A stretch of DNA of 44,679 bases from JBQTJJ01 sp052387235 (GTDB lineage Bacteria; Actinomycetota; Acidimicrobiia; Acidimicrobiales; GCA-2861595). The notes under the pieces are model-generated. The model was not told the origin of the DNA and did no database searches. It saw only the letters and a list, made by a program, of their open reading frames with translations. Positions 8,978 to 17,570 of this stretch are shown here, in pieces (position 1 is the first letter of the stretch; each line of letters begins with the position of its first letter). The position numbers and the translations under genes were made by a program. Location of the stretch: positions 1 through 44,679 of the forward strand of contig JBQTJJ010000029.1 of assembly GCA_052387235.1 (NCBI GenBank). The letters run 5' to 3'.

Positions 8978-8983
8978 TAGCCT
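8978..8983 (+). promoter_or_regulatory. -10 TAGCCT, leaderless start of the acyl-CoA mutase
   Basis: TAGCCT is followed by 8 nt and GTG 8992. The upstream side, where a -35 would sit, is occupied by the heptamer repeat array. Confidence 0.6.
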
Positions 8984-8991
8984 CGGCCTTC

Positions 8992-10578
<1,587 letters not shown>

Positions 10579-10595
10579 CCCCCCCACCCCCCTTT

Positions 10596-10634
10596 CGAGT
10601 AAAGAGCTCGCCATTTTGGCGAGCTATTTACTCG
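10596..10634. terminator. Long hairpin after the acyl-CoA mutase gene
   Basis: Arms 10596-10613 and 10617-10634 pair at 17 of 18 positions around a TTT loop (CGAGTAAA...TTTACTCG ends). It starts 18 bp after the mutase stop. There is no T-tract, so a factor-assisted terminator, mRNA 3'-end stabiliser or protein site are all possible. It is AT-richer than its surroundings. Confidence 0.6.
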
Positions 10635-10669
10635 GGAGTGGCCCGGGACGACGACGGGCCGGTCGGGGT

Positions 10670-10675
10670 TAGCCT
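10670..10675 (+). promoter_or_regulatory. -10 TAGCCT, leaderless start of the LpdA-like gene
   Basis: TAGCCT is followed by 6 nt and ATG 10682; no Shine-Dalgarno is present. Confidence 0.65.
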
Positions 10676-10681
10676 CGTTGC

Positions 10682-12046
10682 ATGGCCGTCCGTTTCGTCA
10701 TCGTCGGCGCCGGCCCGGCCGGCGTGCAGGCCGCCACCCACGCGGCCCGGCTGGGCGCCGACGTCACCGTCGTCGAGAAGGACGTGATGGGCGGCGCCGC
10801 CAACCTGTGGGACTGCATCCCGTCCAAGGCCATGATCGCCACCGGCGGCCTGCTGTCGCTGGCCCGCCGCGCCGAGGCCCTCGGGCTGGACCGGATGGAC
10901 GACGCCGTGGTCGACCTCGAGGTGCTGCGCCGGCGCATCCTCTCCATCTCCGAGCACCTCCGGAACTCGGTGTGCGAGCTGCTGGACAGCCAGGGCGTGC
11001 GGGTGCTGCACGGCACGGGCCGGCTGAAGGGCCCGCACGAGGTGGTGGTCGACACGGACTCCGGGGTGGAGGAGCTGGCGGCCGACGCCGTACTGGTCTC
11101 CACCGGCAGCCGGCCCCGCGTCCCCGACTGGGCCACGCCCGACGGCGAGCGCCTCCTCACCACCCGGCAGGCCTACCCGCCGCCGGAGCTGCCGTCGCAC
11201 CTGGTGGTGATCGGCTCGGGCGTCACCGGCGTGGAGTTCGTCCACATGTTCCGGTCCTTCGGCTCCAAGGTCACCCTCATCGTCAGCCGCCAGCAGGTGC
11301 TCCCGGGCAAGGACCCGGAGGTGGCGGCCGCCCTGGAGGAGGACTTCATCCGCTCCGGCGTGCGCCTGTACATGGGGGCCAGGGCGGTGGGGGTCGACCG
11401 CGAGGGCGACGAGGTGGTGGTGCGCTGCGACGACGGCCGCACGGCCCGGGGCTCGCACGCCCTGCTGGCCATCGGCTCGGTGCCCAACGTCGAGGGCCTG
11501 GGCCTGGAGGAGGCAGGGGTGGAGGTCGACGCCGGCGGCTACGTGCCGTGCAACCACCACTGCCAGTCCAACGTCAAGCACATCTACGTGGGCGGCGACC
11601 TGTCGGGGAAGCTGCCGCTGGCGTCGGTGGCGTCGACCCAGGGCCGCAAGATCGCCGAGCACGTGATGGGCCTGCACACCCGGGAGCACCGCCACCTCGA
11701 CTACGACAAGGCGGCCAGCGCCGTGTTCACCGAGCCCGAGATCGCCGACGTGGGCCTGGCCGAGGCCGACGCCTTCGCCATCGGCCGCAAGATCCGGGTG
11801 ACCAAGGTGCCCTACGCCGCCAACCCCCGGGCGCTTATCGACGGCGACGCCCGGGGCTTCGTGAAGATCGTGTCGGACCCGGCCACCGGGGTGGTGCTGG
11901 GCGGGTCCATCGTGGGCCGCAGCGCGGCCGAGCTGATCTCGGTGATCGCGCTGGCCGTCACCGCCCACCTCAAGGTCACCGACATCGTGGAGAGCCTGCT
12001 GGTGCACCCGGCCCTGGCCGAGGCCCTCTCCGACGCGGCGGAGTAG
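10682..12046 (+). CDS. lpdA: LpdA-type NAD(P)H:quinone reductase (flavoprotein disulfide reductase family)
   Basis: FAD flavoenzyme of 454 aa, closest in my memory to M. tuberculosis LpdA (Rv3303c), an NAD(P)H quinone reductase. The first Rossmann motif is FVIVGAGPAGVQAA and the second VVIGSGVTGVEF; the second FAD segment is HIYVGGDLSG. Lipoamide dehydrogenases have GGTCVNVGCIPSK with two redox cysteines. Here the stretch is GGAANLWDCIPSKAM, so the first Cys is missing and a redox disulfide cannot form, as in LpdA (GGAAVLDDC). Unlike LpdA as I recall it, a C-terminal HPALAE remains, similar to the His-Glu dyad of true disulfide reductases. A dithiol role is therefore unlikely, and electron transfer to quinones is the better guess. 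The gene converges with the biotin carboxylase gene, 7 bp away. Confidence 0.87.
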   Translation: MAVRFVIVGAGPAGVQAATHAARLGADVTVVEKDVMGGAANLWDCIPSKAMIATGGLLSLARRAEALGLDRMDDAVVDLEVLRRRILSISEHLRNSVCELLDSQGVRVLHGTGRLKGPHEVVVDTDSGVEELAADAVLVSTGSRPRVPDWATPDGERLLTTRQAYPPPELPSHLVVIGSGVTGVEFVHMFRSFGSKVTLIVSRQQVLPGKDPEVAAALEEDFIRSGVRLYMGARAVGVDREGDEVVVRCDDGRTARGSHALLAIGSVPNVEGLGLEEAGVEVDAGGYVPCNHHCQSNVKHIYVGGDLSGKLPLASVASTQGRKIAEHVMGLHTREHRHLDYDKAASAVFTEPEIADVGLAEADAFAIGRKIRVTKVPYAANPRALIDGDARGFVKIVSDPATGVVLGGSIVGRSAAELISVIALAVTAHLKVTDIVESLLVHPALAEALSDAAE

Positions 12047-12053
12047 GCCCGGG

Positions 12054-13844
12054 CTACTCGATGACGGCGAGCAGGTCGCCGGCGCCGACGGTGTCGCCGG
12101 CCTGGACCCGCACCTCGCGCACCGTGCCCGACCGCTCGGCCGTGATGTTGTTCTCCATCTTCATGGCCTCCAGCACGCAAAGGGCCTGCCCCGCCTCCAC
12201 CTCGTCGCCCACGGCGACGGCGACGGTGACCACGGTGCCCTGCATGGGGGCGACCACCCTCCCGCTCGACGCCGGCCCGGGTCCGCCCGACGTCCTCGGC
12301 CGGGAGCGGGACGCCACCGACGCCACCGCCCGCCCCAGCTTGGAGCCGGGCAGGCCGCCGGAGGCGGGGAGGTCGGGGACCCACAGGCGCACCGAGTAGC
12401 GCCGGCCGTCCACCTCCACGTCCACGTCGCGCCGGACGCGGGGCTCGGGGCCGGCGCCGGCCGGGGGCTCGGCCGGGGGAGGGGCGGCCGGCGCCAGGGT
12501 GGCGAAGTCGAGCTCGCGCTCGACCCAGCTGGTGTAGTGGGCGCCGGCGACGAAGTCGGGGTGCTCCAGCACCAGCAAGTGGGCCGGGATGGTGGTGGCC
12601 ACGCCCTCGACGTCGGTCTCCCGCAGGGCCCGCAGCATGCGCCGGCGGGCCGTCTCCCGGTCGGGGCCCCACGTGATCACCTTGGCCAGCAGGCTGTCGT
12701 ACACGCCGGGGAGGGTGTCGCCCTCCTGGTAGCCGGCGTCCACCCGCACACCGATCCCGGCCGGGGGCCGGAACCGGGTCAAGGTGCCGGGGGTGGGGAG
12801 GAAGCGGCCGCCGCCCGGGTCCTCGGCGTTGAGGCGGCACTCGATGGCGTGGCCCCGCGTCACGACACCGTCCTGGTCGAAGGGCAGGGCCTCGCCCGCC
12901 GCCACCCGCAGCTGCAGCTCCACCAGGTCGAGGCCGGTCACCGCCTCGGTGACGGGGTGCTCCACCTGGAGGCGGGTGTTCATCTCTAGGAAGAAGCACT
13001 CGCCGCCCTGCACGAGGAACTCCACCGTGCCGGCGTTGACGTAGCCGCAGGCCCGGGCCACGTGCAGGGCGGCCGCCCCCATGGCCCGGCGCAGCTCGTC
13101 GCCCAGGCCCGGCGCCGGCGTCTCCTCGATCAGCTTCTGGTGCCGGCGCTGGGTGGAGCAGTCCCGCTCGCCCAGCCACACGCCGTTGCCGTGCTCGTCC
13201 AGGAGGACCTGCACCTCCACGTGGCGGGGCCGGTCCAGGTAGCGCTCGAGGTAGCACTCGGGCCGGCCGAACCCCGCCTTGGCCTCCCGCTGGGCCGAGG
13301 CCAGGGCCCGGGCCGCGTCGGCCGGGCCGGCGACCACCCGCATGCCCCGGCCCCCGCCGCCGAAGGCCGCCTTGATCGCCACCGGCCAGCCGTGCTCGTC
13401 GCCGAAAGCCACCACCTGGTCGGCCGACCCCAGCACCTCGGTGGTGCCCGGCACCGCGGCCACGCCGGCGTGGTGGGCGGTGCGGCGGGAGCTGACCTTG
13501 TCACCCATCAGCTCCATGGCCTCGGGCGGCGGGCCCACCCACGTGATGCCGGCCGCGGCCACGGCCCGGGCGAAGTCGGGGTTCTCGGAGAAGAACCCGT
13601 AGCCGGGGTGGACGGCGTCGGCCCGGCTGCGGCGGGCGGCGTCGAGCACCTTGTCCACGGCCAGGTAACTGTCGGCCGGCGTCTCGCCCCCGAGGGCGTA
13701 GGCCTCGTCGGCCAGGCGGACGTGGAGGGCGCCCCGGTCGAGGTCGGAGTACACGGCCACCGTCTCGACGCCGAGCTCGCGGCACGTCCGGATGACCCGG
13801 ACCGCGATCTCCCCCCTGTTGGCGACGAGGACCTTGGACAGCAC
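12054..13844 (-). CDS. accC: Acyl-CoA carboxylase alpha subunit (biotin carboxylase + BCCP)
   Basis: Protein of 596 aa. It carboxylates its own biotin with ATP and bicarbonate for transfer to acetyl- or propionyl-CoA by a beta subunit not seen in this window. The N-terminal biotin carboxylase begins VLSKVLVANRGEIAVRVIR. It has the ATP-grasp glycine loop FGGGGRGMRVV, then CSTQRRHQKLIEE, VEFLVQGGECFFLEMNTRLQVEHPVTE and the C-terminal carboxylase element. The last 70 residues are a biotin carrier domain with the biotin lysine in EAMKMENN. Length and architecture match actinobacterial AccA-type alpha chains, so the acyl-CoA specificity (decided by the beta subunit) stays open. The start at GTG 13844 gives the canonical N-terminus. 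The longer open frame upstream overlaps birA and is not real. Confidence 0.93.
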   Translation of the reverse strand: MLSKVLVANRGEIAVRVIRTCRELGVETVAVYSDLDRGALHVRLADEAYALGGETPADSYLAVDKVLDAARRSRADAVHPGYGFFSENPDFARAVAAAGITWVGPPPEAMELMGDKVSSRRTAHHAGVAAVPGTTEVLGSADQVVAFGDEHGWPVAIKAAFGGGGRGMRVVAGPADAARALASAQREAKAGFGRPECYLERYLDRPRHVEVQVLLDEHGNGVWLGERDCSTQRRHQKLIEETPAPGLGDELRRAMGAAALHVARACGYVNAGTVEFLVQGGECFFLEMNTRLQVEHPVTEAVTGLDLVELQLRVAAGEALPFDQDGVVTRGHAIECRLNAEDPGGGRFLPTPGTLTRFRPPAGIGVRVDAGYQEGDTLPGVYDSLLAKVITWGPDRETARRRMLRALRETDVEGVATTIPAHLLVLEHPDFVAGAHYTSWVERELDFATLAPAAPPPAEPPAGAGPEPRVRRDVDVEVDGRRYSVRLWVPDLPASGGLPGSKLGRAVASVASRSRPRTSGGPGPASSGRVVAPMQGTVVTVAVAVGDEVEAGQALCVLEAMKMENNITAERSGTVREVRVQAGDTVGAGDLLAVIE

Positions 13845-13850
13845 GGGGCC

Positions 13851-13858
13851 TATGGTTA
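13851..13858. promoter_or_regulatory. Overlapping divergent -10 boxes for the accC-type gene and birA
   Basis: Plus strand TATGGT (13851-13856) lies 6 nt before the ATC at 13863. Minus strand TAACCA (13858-13853) lies 8 nt before GTG 13844. Only 18 bp separate the two starts, so the two polymerase footprints would exclude each other. Confidence 0.45.
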
Positions 13859-13862
13859 GCGC

Positions 13863-14636
13863 ATCGACTGGGACGTCCGCCGCATCGCGGAGGTCGACTC
13901 CACCAACCGGGTGGTGCTCGACCACGCCCGGTCCGGGGGCCGGGAGGGCTTCGTGGCCGTCGCCGGCCACCAGACCGCCGGCCGCGGCCGCCTCGGCCGC
14001 CGTTGGGAAGCGGCGCCCGGGACGTCGTTGCTGGTGTCGGTTCTGCTCCGCCCCGCCCTTCCCGCCGGCCGTCGCCACCTGGCGGTGGCGGCGGTGGCCC
14101 TGGCCGCCGCCGACGCCTGCGCGTCGGTGGCGGGGGTCCGGCCCGACCTCAAGTGGCCCAACGACCTGGTGGTGGGCGACGCCAAGGTGGCCGGCATCCT
14201 GGCCGAGGTCGACGGCGACGCCGTCGTCGTCGGCCTCGGGCTGAACGTGGCGGCCGCCGGCCCGTGGCCGGCCGGCGCCGCCGCCCTCGAGGCCGCCGCC
14301 CCGGCCGCCGGCGTCCCGCCCGCCCCCGCCGCCGCCCTCGAGGCCGCTGCCCCGGCCGCCGGCGTCCGCGTCGACCTCGACCTGCTCCTCGCCGCCTTCC
14401 TCGACGCGCTGTCCGCCCGCTCGGCCGACTGGGAAGCCGTCGCCTCCGACTACCGCCGGGCCTGCTCCACCCTGGGCCGCCTCATCCGGGTACGGCTCGC
14501 CGGTGAGAGCTTCACGGGCACCGCCGTCGACGTCACCGACGAGGGCCACCTCCTCGTCGACGTGGGCGTGTGCCTCCGCACCGTCGCCGCCGGCGACGTC
14601 GTCCACGTCCGCCCCTTCCCAACCGCCCCCGCGTGA
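13863..14636 (+). CDS. birA: Biotin--[acetyl-CoA-carboxylase] ligase, probable AUC start
   Basis: Makes biotinyl-AMP and attaches biotin to the carrier lysine, here probably of the divergent carboxylase subunit. Biotin-protein ligase landmarks are DSTN near the N-terminus, TAGRGRLGRRW (the ATP/biotin loop), KWPNDLVV and KVAGILAE. No N-terminal helix-turn-helix is present, so it is a monofunctional ligase. The first ATG/GTG/TTG in frame (GTG 13911) would delete the DSTN segment. The frame runs back to 13863, where ATC-GAC-TGG-GAC-GTC matches the usual N-terminus (xDWDVR) and follows TATGGT by 6 nt, so a leaderless AUC start is proposed. A sequencing error of ATG to ATC is the alternative. A 17-residue in-frame duplication (AAALEAAAPAAGV twice) lies in the alanine-rich linker. 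About 257 aa. Confidence 0.85.
   Translation: MDWDVRRIAEVDSTNRVVLDHARSGGREGFVAVAGHQTAGRGRLGRRWEAAPGTSLLVSVLLRPALPAGRRHLAVAAVALAAADACASVAGVRPDLKWPNDLVVGDAKVAGILAEVDGDAVVVGLGLNVAAAGPWPAGAAALEAAAPAAGVPPAPAAALEAAAPAAGVRVDLDLLLAAFLDALSARSADWEAVASDYRRACSTLGRLIRVRLAGESFTGTAVDVTDEGHLLVDVGVCLRTVAAGDVVHVRPFPTAPA
14280..14366 (+). repeat. Tandem 36-bp duplication inside birA (51-bp period)
   Basis: Copies at 14280-14315 and 14331-14366 differ at one base and encode AAALEAAAPAAGV twice. The insertion keeps the frame. Confidence 0.9.
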
Positions 14637-14670
14637 GCCAGACTGGCCCCCTCCTCCCCCACGACTCGGA

Positions 14671-14717
14671 TTCCGGGAAGCCTCGCGTCCGCATGGCGAA
14701 CGTCAGCCTTCCCGGAA
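14671..14717. repeat. 47-bp dispersed palindrome, copy 1
   Basis: Perfect 10-bp ends (TTCCGGGAAG ... CTTCCCGGAA) with imperfect inner arms of 12 nt and the 3-nt centre ATG. It sits between birA and the DUF559 gene, 21 bp before the DUF559 start codon. The same 47-nt layout recurs at 15666 and 31503. Confidence 0.93.
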
Positions 14718-14738
14718 CGCACACGGGAGGGGCACGAG

Positions 14739-15680
14739 ATGGACCGGTTCGTGCAGCTGGCCAGACTGGCCGGCACGCAACACGGACTCGTCGAGCGGGC
14801 CGCGGTGCTGGCGGCCGGCGTCACGCCGAGCACGCTGCAGCGCTGGCTGAAGGCGGGGCGGCTGCAGGTGGTGCACCCGGGCGTGTACCGCCTCGCCGGC
14901 GCCCCGGTGACGTGGGAGCAGCAGGTCCTGGCGGCGGTGCTGGCGTCGGGAGTGCTGGCGGCGGCGTCGCACCGGTCGGCGGCCCGCCTGTGGGGCCTGC
15001 TCGACGGCGACGACGTGGTGGAGGTCAGCGTGCCGCGGCGCCAGGTGCGACACCTGCGCGGCGTGGTGGCGCACCGCTCCCTGGACCTGGCCTCGGCGCC
15101 GGCCGTCGCCCGGGCCCGCATCCCGACCACCGACCCGATGCGCACGCTGATCGACCTCGGCGCCGTCGTCGGTGCGGCCCAGGTGGAGCAGGCGTTCAAC
15201 CGTGCCCTCGAGACGCGCCTCCTCACCGCTGCGGCGGTGCAGCGCCGGCTCGATCTGCTCGGTCGGCGGGGCCGGGTGGGCGCCGGCGTGCTGCGGTCCG
15301 TCCTCGACGACCGGGCTCTCGGGGCCGAGCGGTCCGACAGCGAGCTGGAGTGCCGCATGGCAGGCGTGCTGCGGCGCGGGGGCCTCCCACCGGCCGTGTT
15401 CCAGTACGAAGTGCGCCGCGACGGCCGCTTCGTCGCCCGCATCGACTTCGCGTACCCGGACCTGCGCCTGGCCATCGAGGTCGACGGCTTCGAGAAGCAC
15501 TCGACGCCGGCCGCCTTCCAGTCCGACCTCGACCGGCAGAACCGGCTGGTGGAGCTGGGCTGGACGGTGTTGCGGTTCACGTGGAGGGACGTCGTGCGGA
15601 GCCCGGCGGCGGTCGCGGGCCGGCTCGAACGGGTCCTGGCCGCCCTCGGCGAGGGCCGGTTTCGATTCCGGGAAGCCTGA
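14739..15680 (+). CDS. AbiEi-like winged helix + DUF559 (Vsr/PD-(D/E)xK-like) protein
   Basis: Protein of 313 aa with two parts. Residues 1-60 (HGLVERAAVLAAGVTPSTLQRWLKAG...VVHPGVYRLAG) match the N-terminal winged helix of AbiEi-type antitoxins and DUF559 proteins. The centre holds ASHRSAARLWGL and TDPMRTLIDLG. Residues 200-285 are a DUF559, very-short-patch-repair-like nuclease core with possible catalytic residues in SELE (202-204), D236 (RIDFAYPDL), E247 and D249 (LAIEVDGFEKH), followed by DLDRQNRLVELGWTVLRFTWRDV. DNA cleavage or repair is inferred and the role in the cell is unknown. GGGAGGGG (14725-14732) is 6 nt before ATG, one of the clear Shine-Dalgarno starts here. The gene is bracketed by palindrome copies 1 and 2. 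Copy 2 supplies its last codons and TGA stop, hinting that gene and repeats have a shared history. Confidence 0.85.
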   Translation: MDRFVQLARLAGTQHGLVERAAVLAAGVTPSTLQRWLKAGRLQVVHPGVYRLAGAPVTWEQQVLAAVLASGVLAAASHRSAARLWGLLDGDDVVEVSVPRRQVRHLRGVVAHRSLDLASAPAVARARIPTTDPMRTLIDLGAVVGAAQVEQAFNRALETRLLTAAAVQRRLDLLGRRGRVGAGVLRSVLDDRALGAERSDSELECRMAGVLRRGGLPPAVFQYEVRRDGRFVARIDFAYPDLRLAIEVDGFEKHSTPAAFQSDLDRQNRLVELGWTVLRFTWRDVVRSPAAVAGRLERVLAALGEGRFRFREA

Positions 15681-15712
15681 CTTCCGCATAGCGAACGTCA
15701 GGCTTCCCGGAA
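15666..15712. repeat. 47-bp dispersed palindrome, copy 2 (also a likely bidirectional terminator)
   Basis: This is the best paired copy: TTCCGGGAAGCCTGAC is perfectly matched on the other arm, around the centre ATA. It overlaps the DUF559 3' end, contributing the codons for R-E-A and the stop TGA at 15678-15680, and ends 5 bp before the convergent pabC stop. A structure here could end both transcripts, though no T-tract is seen. Confidence 0.93.
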
Positions 15713-15717
15713 CGCGG

Positions 15718-16539
15718 TCAGGGGTCGATGTCGCCGGCGACGATGGCGGCGAAGGCGGCGCCGGCGGCCGCCGTGAGGGGCCCGGGGGCGGCGGGGAGGG
15801 GGCGGCCGTCGATGGCGTGGATGGCCTGGACCTCCCTCGTGGTGGAGGTGAGGAAGGCCTCCTCGACGTGGGGGAGGGCCTCGAGGGGGACGTCCTCCTC
15901 GGCCACGCCGCACGCCTCCACCACCAGGGCCCGGGTGACGCCGGCCAGGCAGCCGGCGCCGAGGGGCGGCGTGACCAGGCGGCCGCCGAGGGCCACCACC
16001 ACGTTGGTGCCGGTGCCCTCGCAGAGGTTGCCGGCCAGGTTGGCGAAGAGGGCCTCGCCGGCGCCCCGCTCCCGGGCCCAGGCCAGGGCCAGCACGTTCT
16101 CGCCGTAGGAGGTGGTCTTGAGGCCGGCGAGGGCGCCCCGCTCGTTGCGGGGCCAGGGGACGACGGCGGCGGCGGTGGTGGCGGGCCACGGCGCCAGCCG
16201 CCCCGGTGCGATCACCACGGTGGGGCCGGCGTCGCCCCGGGCCGACCCGAGGGGCCCGGGGCCGCCGGTGAGGGTGATGCGAAGGGCGTCGTCGACCAGG
16301 CCGTTGGCCGCCGCCACCTGGTCGAGGGCGGCCCGCAGCACCTCGGCCGCCGGCGCCGCCAGGCCCATGCCGGCGGCCGACGCCGCCAGCCGGGCCAGGT
16401 GGCGGCGGACGGCGAAGGGGCGGCCGGCGTAGGTCTTGAGCGTCTCGAACACGCCGTCGCCGACGGTGAGGCCGTGGTCGAGGACCGAGACCCGGGCCTC
16501 GGCCTCGTCCACCACGTCACCGTTCAACCACACCTTCAC
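15718..16539 (-). CDS. pabC: Aminotransferase class IV, probable 4-amino-4-deoxychorismate lyase
   Basis: PLP enzyme of fold type IV, 273 aa, that would split aminodeoxychorismate into p-aminobenzoate and pyruvate for folate. Visible landmarks are VWLNGDVV at the N-terminus, SVLDHGLTVGDGVFETL, the PLP lysine K141 (GLKTTSYGENVLA), NLCEGTGTNVVV and EAFLTSTTREVQAI. Branched-chain and D-amino acid aminotransferases share this fold, so the call leans on the partner gene. Its GTG start at 16539 overlaps the TGA of the pabB-like gene (GTGA), implying translational coupling within a p-aminobenzoate pair. It ends 5 bp from palindrome copy 2. The larger open frame upstream of 16539 is a shadow of pabB. 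Confidence 0.85.
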   Translation of the reverse strand: MKVWLNGDVVDEAEARVSVLDHGLTVGDGVFETLKTYAGRPFAVRRHLARLAASAAGMGLAAPAAEVLRAALDQVAAANGLVDDALRITLTGGPGPLGSARGDAGPTVVIAPGRLAPWPATTAAAVVPWPRNERGALAGLKTTSYGENVLALAWARERGAGEALFANLAGNLCEGTGTNVVVALGGRLVTPPLGAGCLAGVTRALVVEACGVAEEDVPLEALPHVEEAFLTSTTREVQAIHAIDGRPLPAAPGPLTAAAGAAFAAIVAGDIDP

Positions 16540-17534
16540 GCCGACACCACCTCCAGCAGCCGCCGGGCCTTCAGCTCGGTCTCGTCCCACTCGCCCTCGG
16601 GCGTCGAGTCCCACGTGATCCCGCCGCCGGTGCCGAGGTGGACCTCGCCCGCCTCCAGCCACAACGTGCGGATGGCGACGTTGAGGTCGCCGGCGCCGGC
16701 GTCGCCGTCCACCCACCCGACCGCGCCGCAGTACGGGCCGCGGGGGACGGTCTCCAGCTTGGCGATCATGTCGAGGGCGGCCAGCTTGGGCGCGCCGGTC
16801 ACCGACCCGGGCGGGAAGGTGGCCTCCACCAGCTCGGGCCAGCCCGCGTCCGGGCGCAGGCGCCCCCGCACCGTGGACACCAGGTGGAACAGCCCGGGGT
16901 GGGGCTCGACCTCGCACAGGCCGGCCACCTCCACCGACCCGTACTCGCACACCCGGCCCAGGTCGTTGCGCACCAGGTCGACGATCATCACGTTCTCGGC
17001 CCGGTCCTTGGCCAGGAAGCCGCCGGCGGTGGCGGCCGTGCCCTTGATGGGCCGGGACTCCACCGCCCGCCCGGACCGGGACAGGAACCGCTCGGGCGAC
17101 GCCGACGCCACGTGCACGCCGGCGGCCGGGATGCGCACCACGGCCGAGTACGGGGCCGGGTTGCCGGCGGCCAGGGCCGCGCCGAGGGCGGCCACGTCGG
17201 CGCCGGCCGGCGCCGGCGCCGACAGCCGGCGGGTGAGGTTCACCTGGTAGACGTCGCCGGCGGCGATGGCGGCCCGGATCCCCGCCACGCCCGCGCAGAA
17301 CGCGTCCCGGTCGAGGCTCGTCCGCCACGCGCCCCGTGCAGGACCGGACCACGCCGGCCCCGGCCACGGCGTGGCCGGCCGCACGTGCTCGAACCGGGCG
17401 CACACGGCCGGCCCCTCGAACGGGATCACGACGGCCCAGAAGCCGGGACCGTCCAGGGCGCCCAGGTCCGAGGTGAGGTCGACCAGGCCGGTGGCGAGGC
17501 GGCCGCCGACGACGGCGAGCGGGGGAGCGGGCAA
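16536..17534 (-). CDS. pabB: Aminodeoxychorismate synthase component I (chorismate-binding)
   Basis: Chorismate-utilising enzyme of 332 aa. It would add ammonia, delivered by a PabA glutaminase not in this window, to chorismate to give 4-amino-4-deoxychorismate. The C-terminal catalytic core is complete: DVYQVNLTRRL, SASPERFL, RPIKGT (162-166, the PIKGT lysine that separates PabB from anthranilate synthase's PIAGT), DLVRNDLGRVCEYGSVEV, FPPGSVTGAPKLAA and GTGGGITWDS. It is shorter than the usual 450-500 aa because the N-terminal lobe is cut down, as in several compact actinobacterial forms. The start is TTG 17534 with TACGCT 7 nt upstream, so probably leaderless. It is divergent from the acyl-CoA dehydrogenase and coupled to pabC. 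Confidence 0.87.
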   Translation of the reverse strand: MPAPPLAVVGGRLATGLVDLTSDLGALDGPGFWAVVIPFEGPAVCARFEHVRPATPWPGPAWSGPARGAWRTSLDRDAFCAGVAGIRAAIAAGDVYQVNLTRRLSAPAPAGADVAALGAALAAGNPAPYSAVVRIPAAGVHVASASPERFLSRSGRAVESRPIKGTAATAGGFLAKDRAENVMIVDLVRNDLGRVCEYGSVEVAGLCEVEPHPGLFHLVSTVRGRLRPDAGWPELVEATFPPGSVTGAPKLAALDMIAKLETVPRGPYCGAVGWVDGDAGAGDLNVAIRTLWLEAGEVHLGTGGGITWDSTPEGEWDETELKARRLLEVVSA

Positions 17535-17541
17535 GGACCTC

Positions 17542-17551
17542 AGCGTACGAT
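17542..17551. promoter_or_regulatory. Overlapping divergent -10 boxes around CGTACG
   Basis: Minus strand TACGCT (17547-17542) lies 7 nt before the pabB TTG. Plus strand TACGAT (17546-17551) lies 19 nt before the dehydrogenase ATG. They share the centre of the palindrome CGTACG, in an intergenic gap of only 36 bp. Confidence 0.4.
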
Positions 17552-17570
17552 CCAGCCTCCAGGAGGCGTC

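Noticed and set aside
8773..8991. N-terminal extension of the acyl-CoA mutase through the repeat region
   Set aside because: It would encode Gly/Trp/Ser low-complexity sequence from the heptamers, while GTG 8992 with its -10 gives the normal family N-terminus.
14739..15680. Type IV toxin-antitoxin antitoxin call for the AbiEi-like gene
   Set aside because: No AbiEii-like nucleotidyltransferase toxin is adjacent, and the C-terminal part is a DUF559 nuclease-like domain, so the TA label is not supported.
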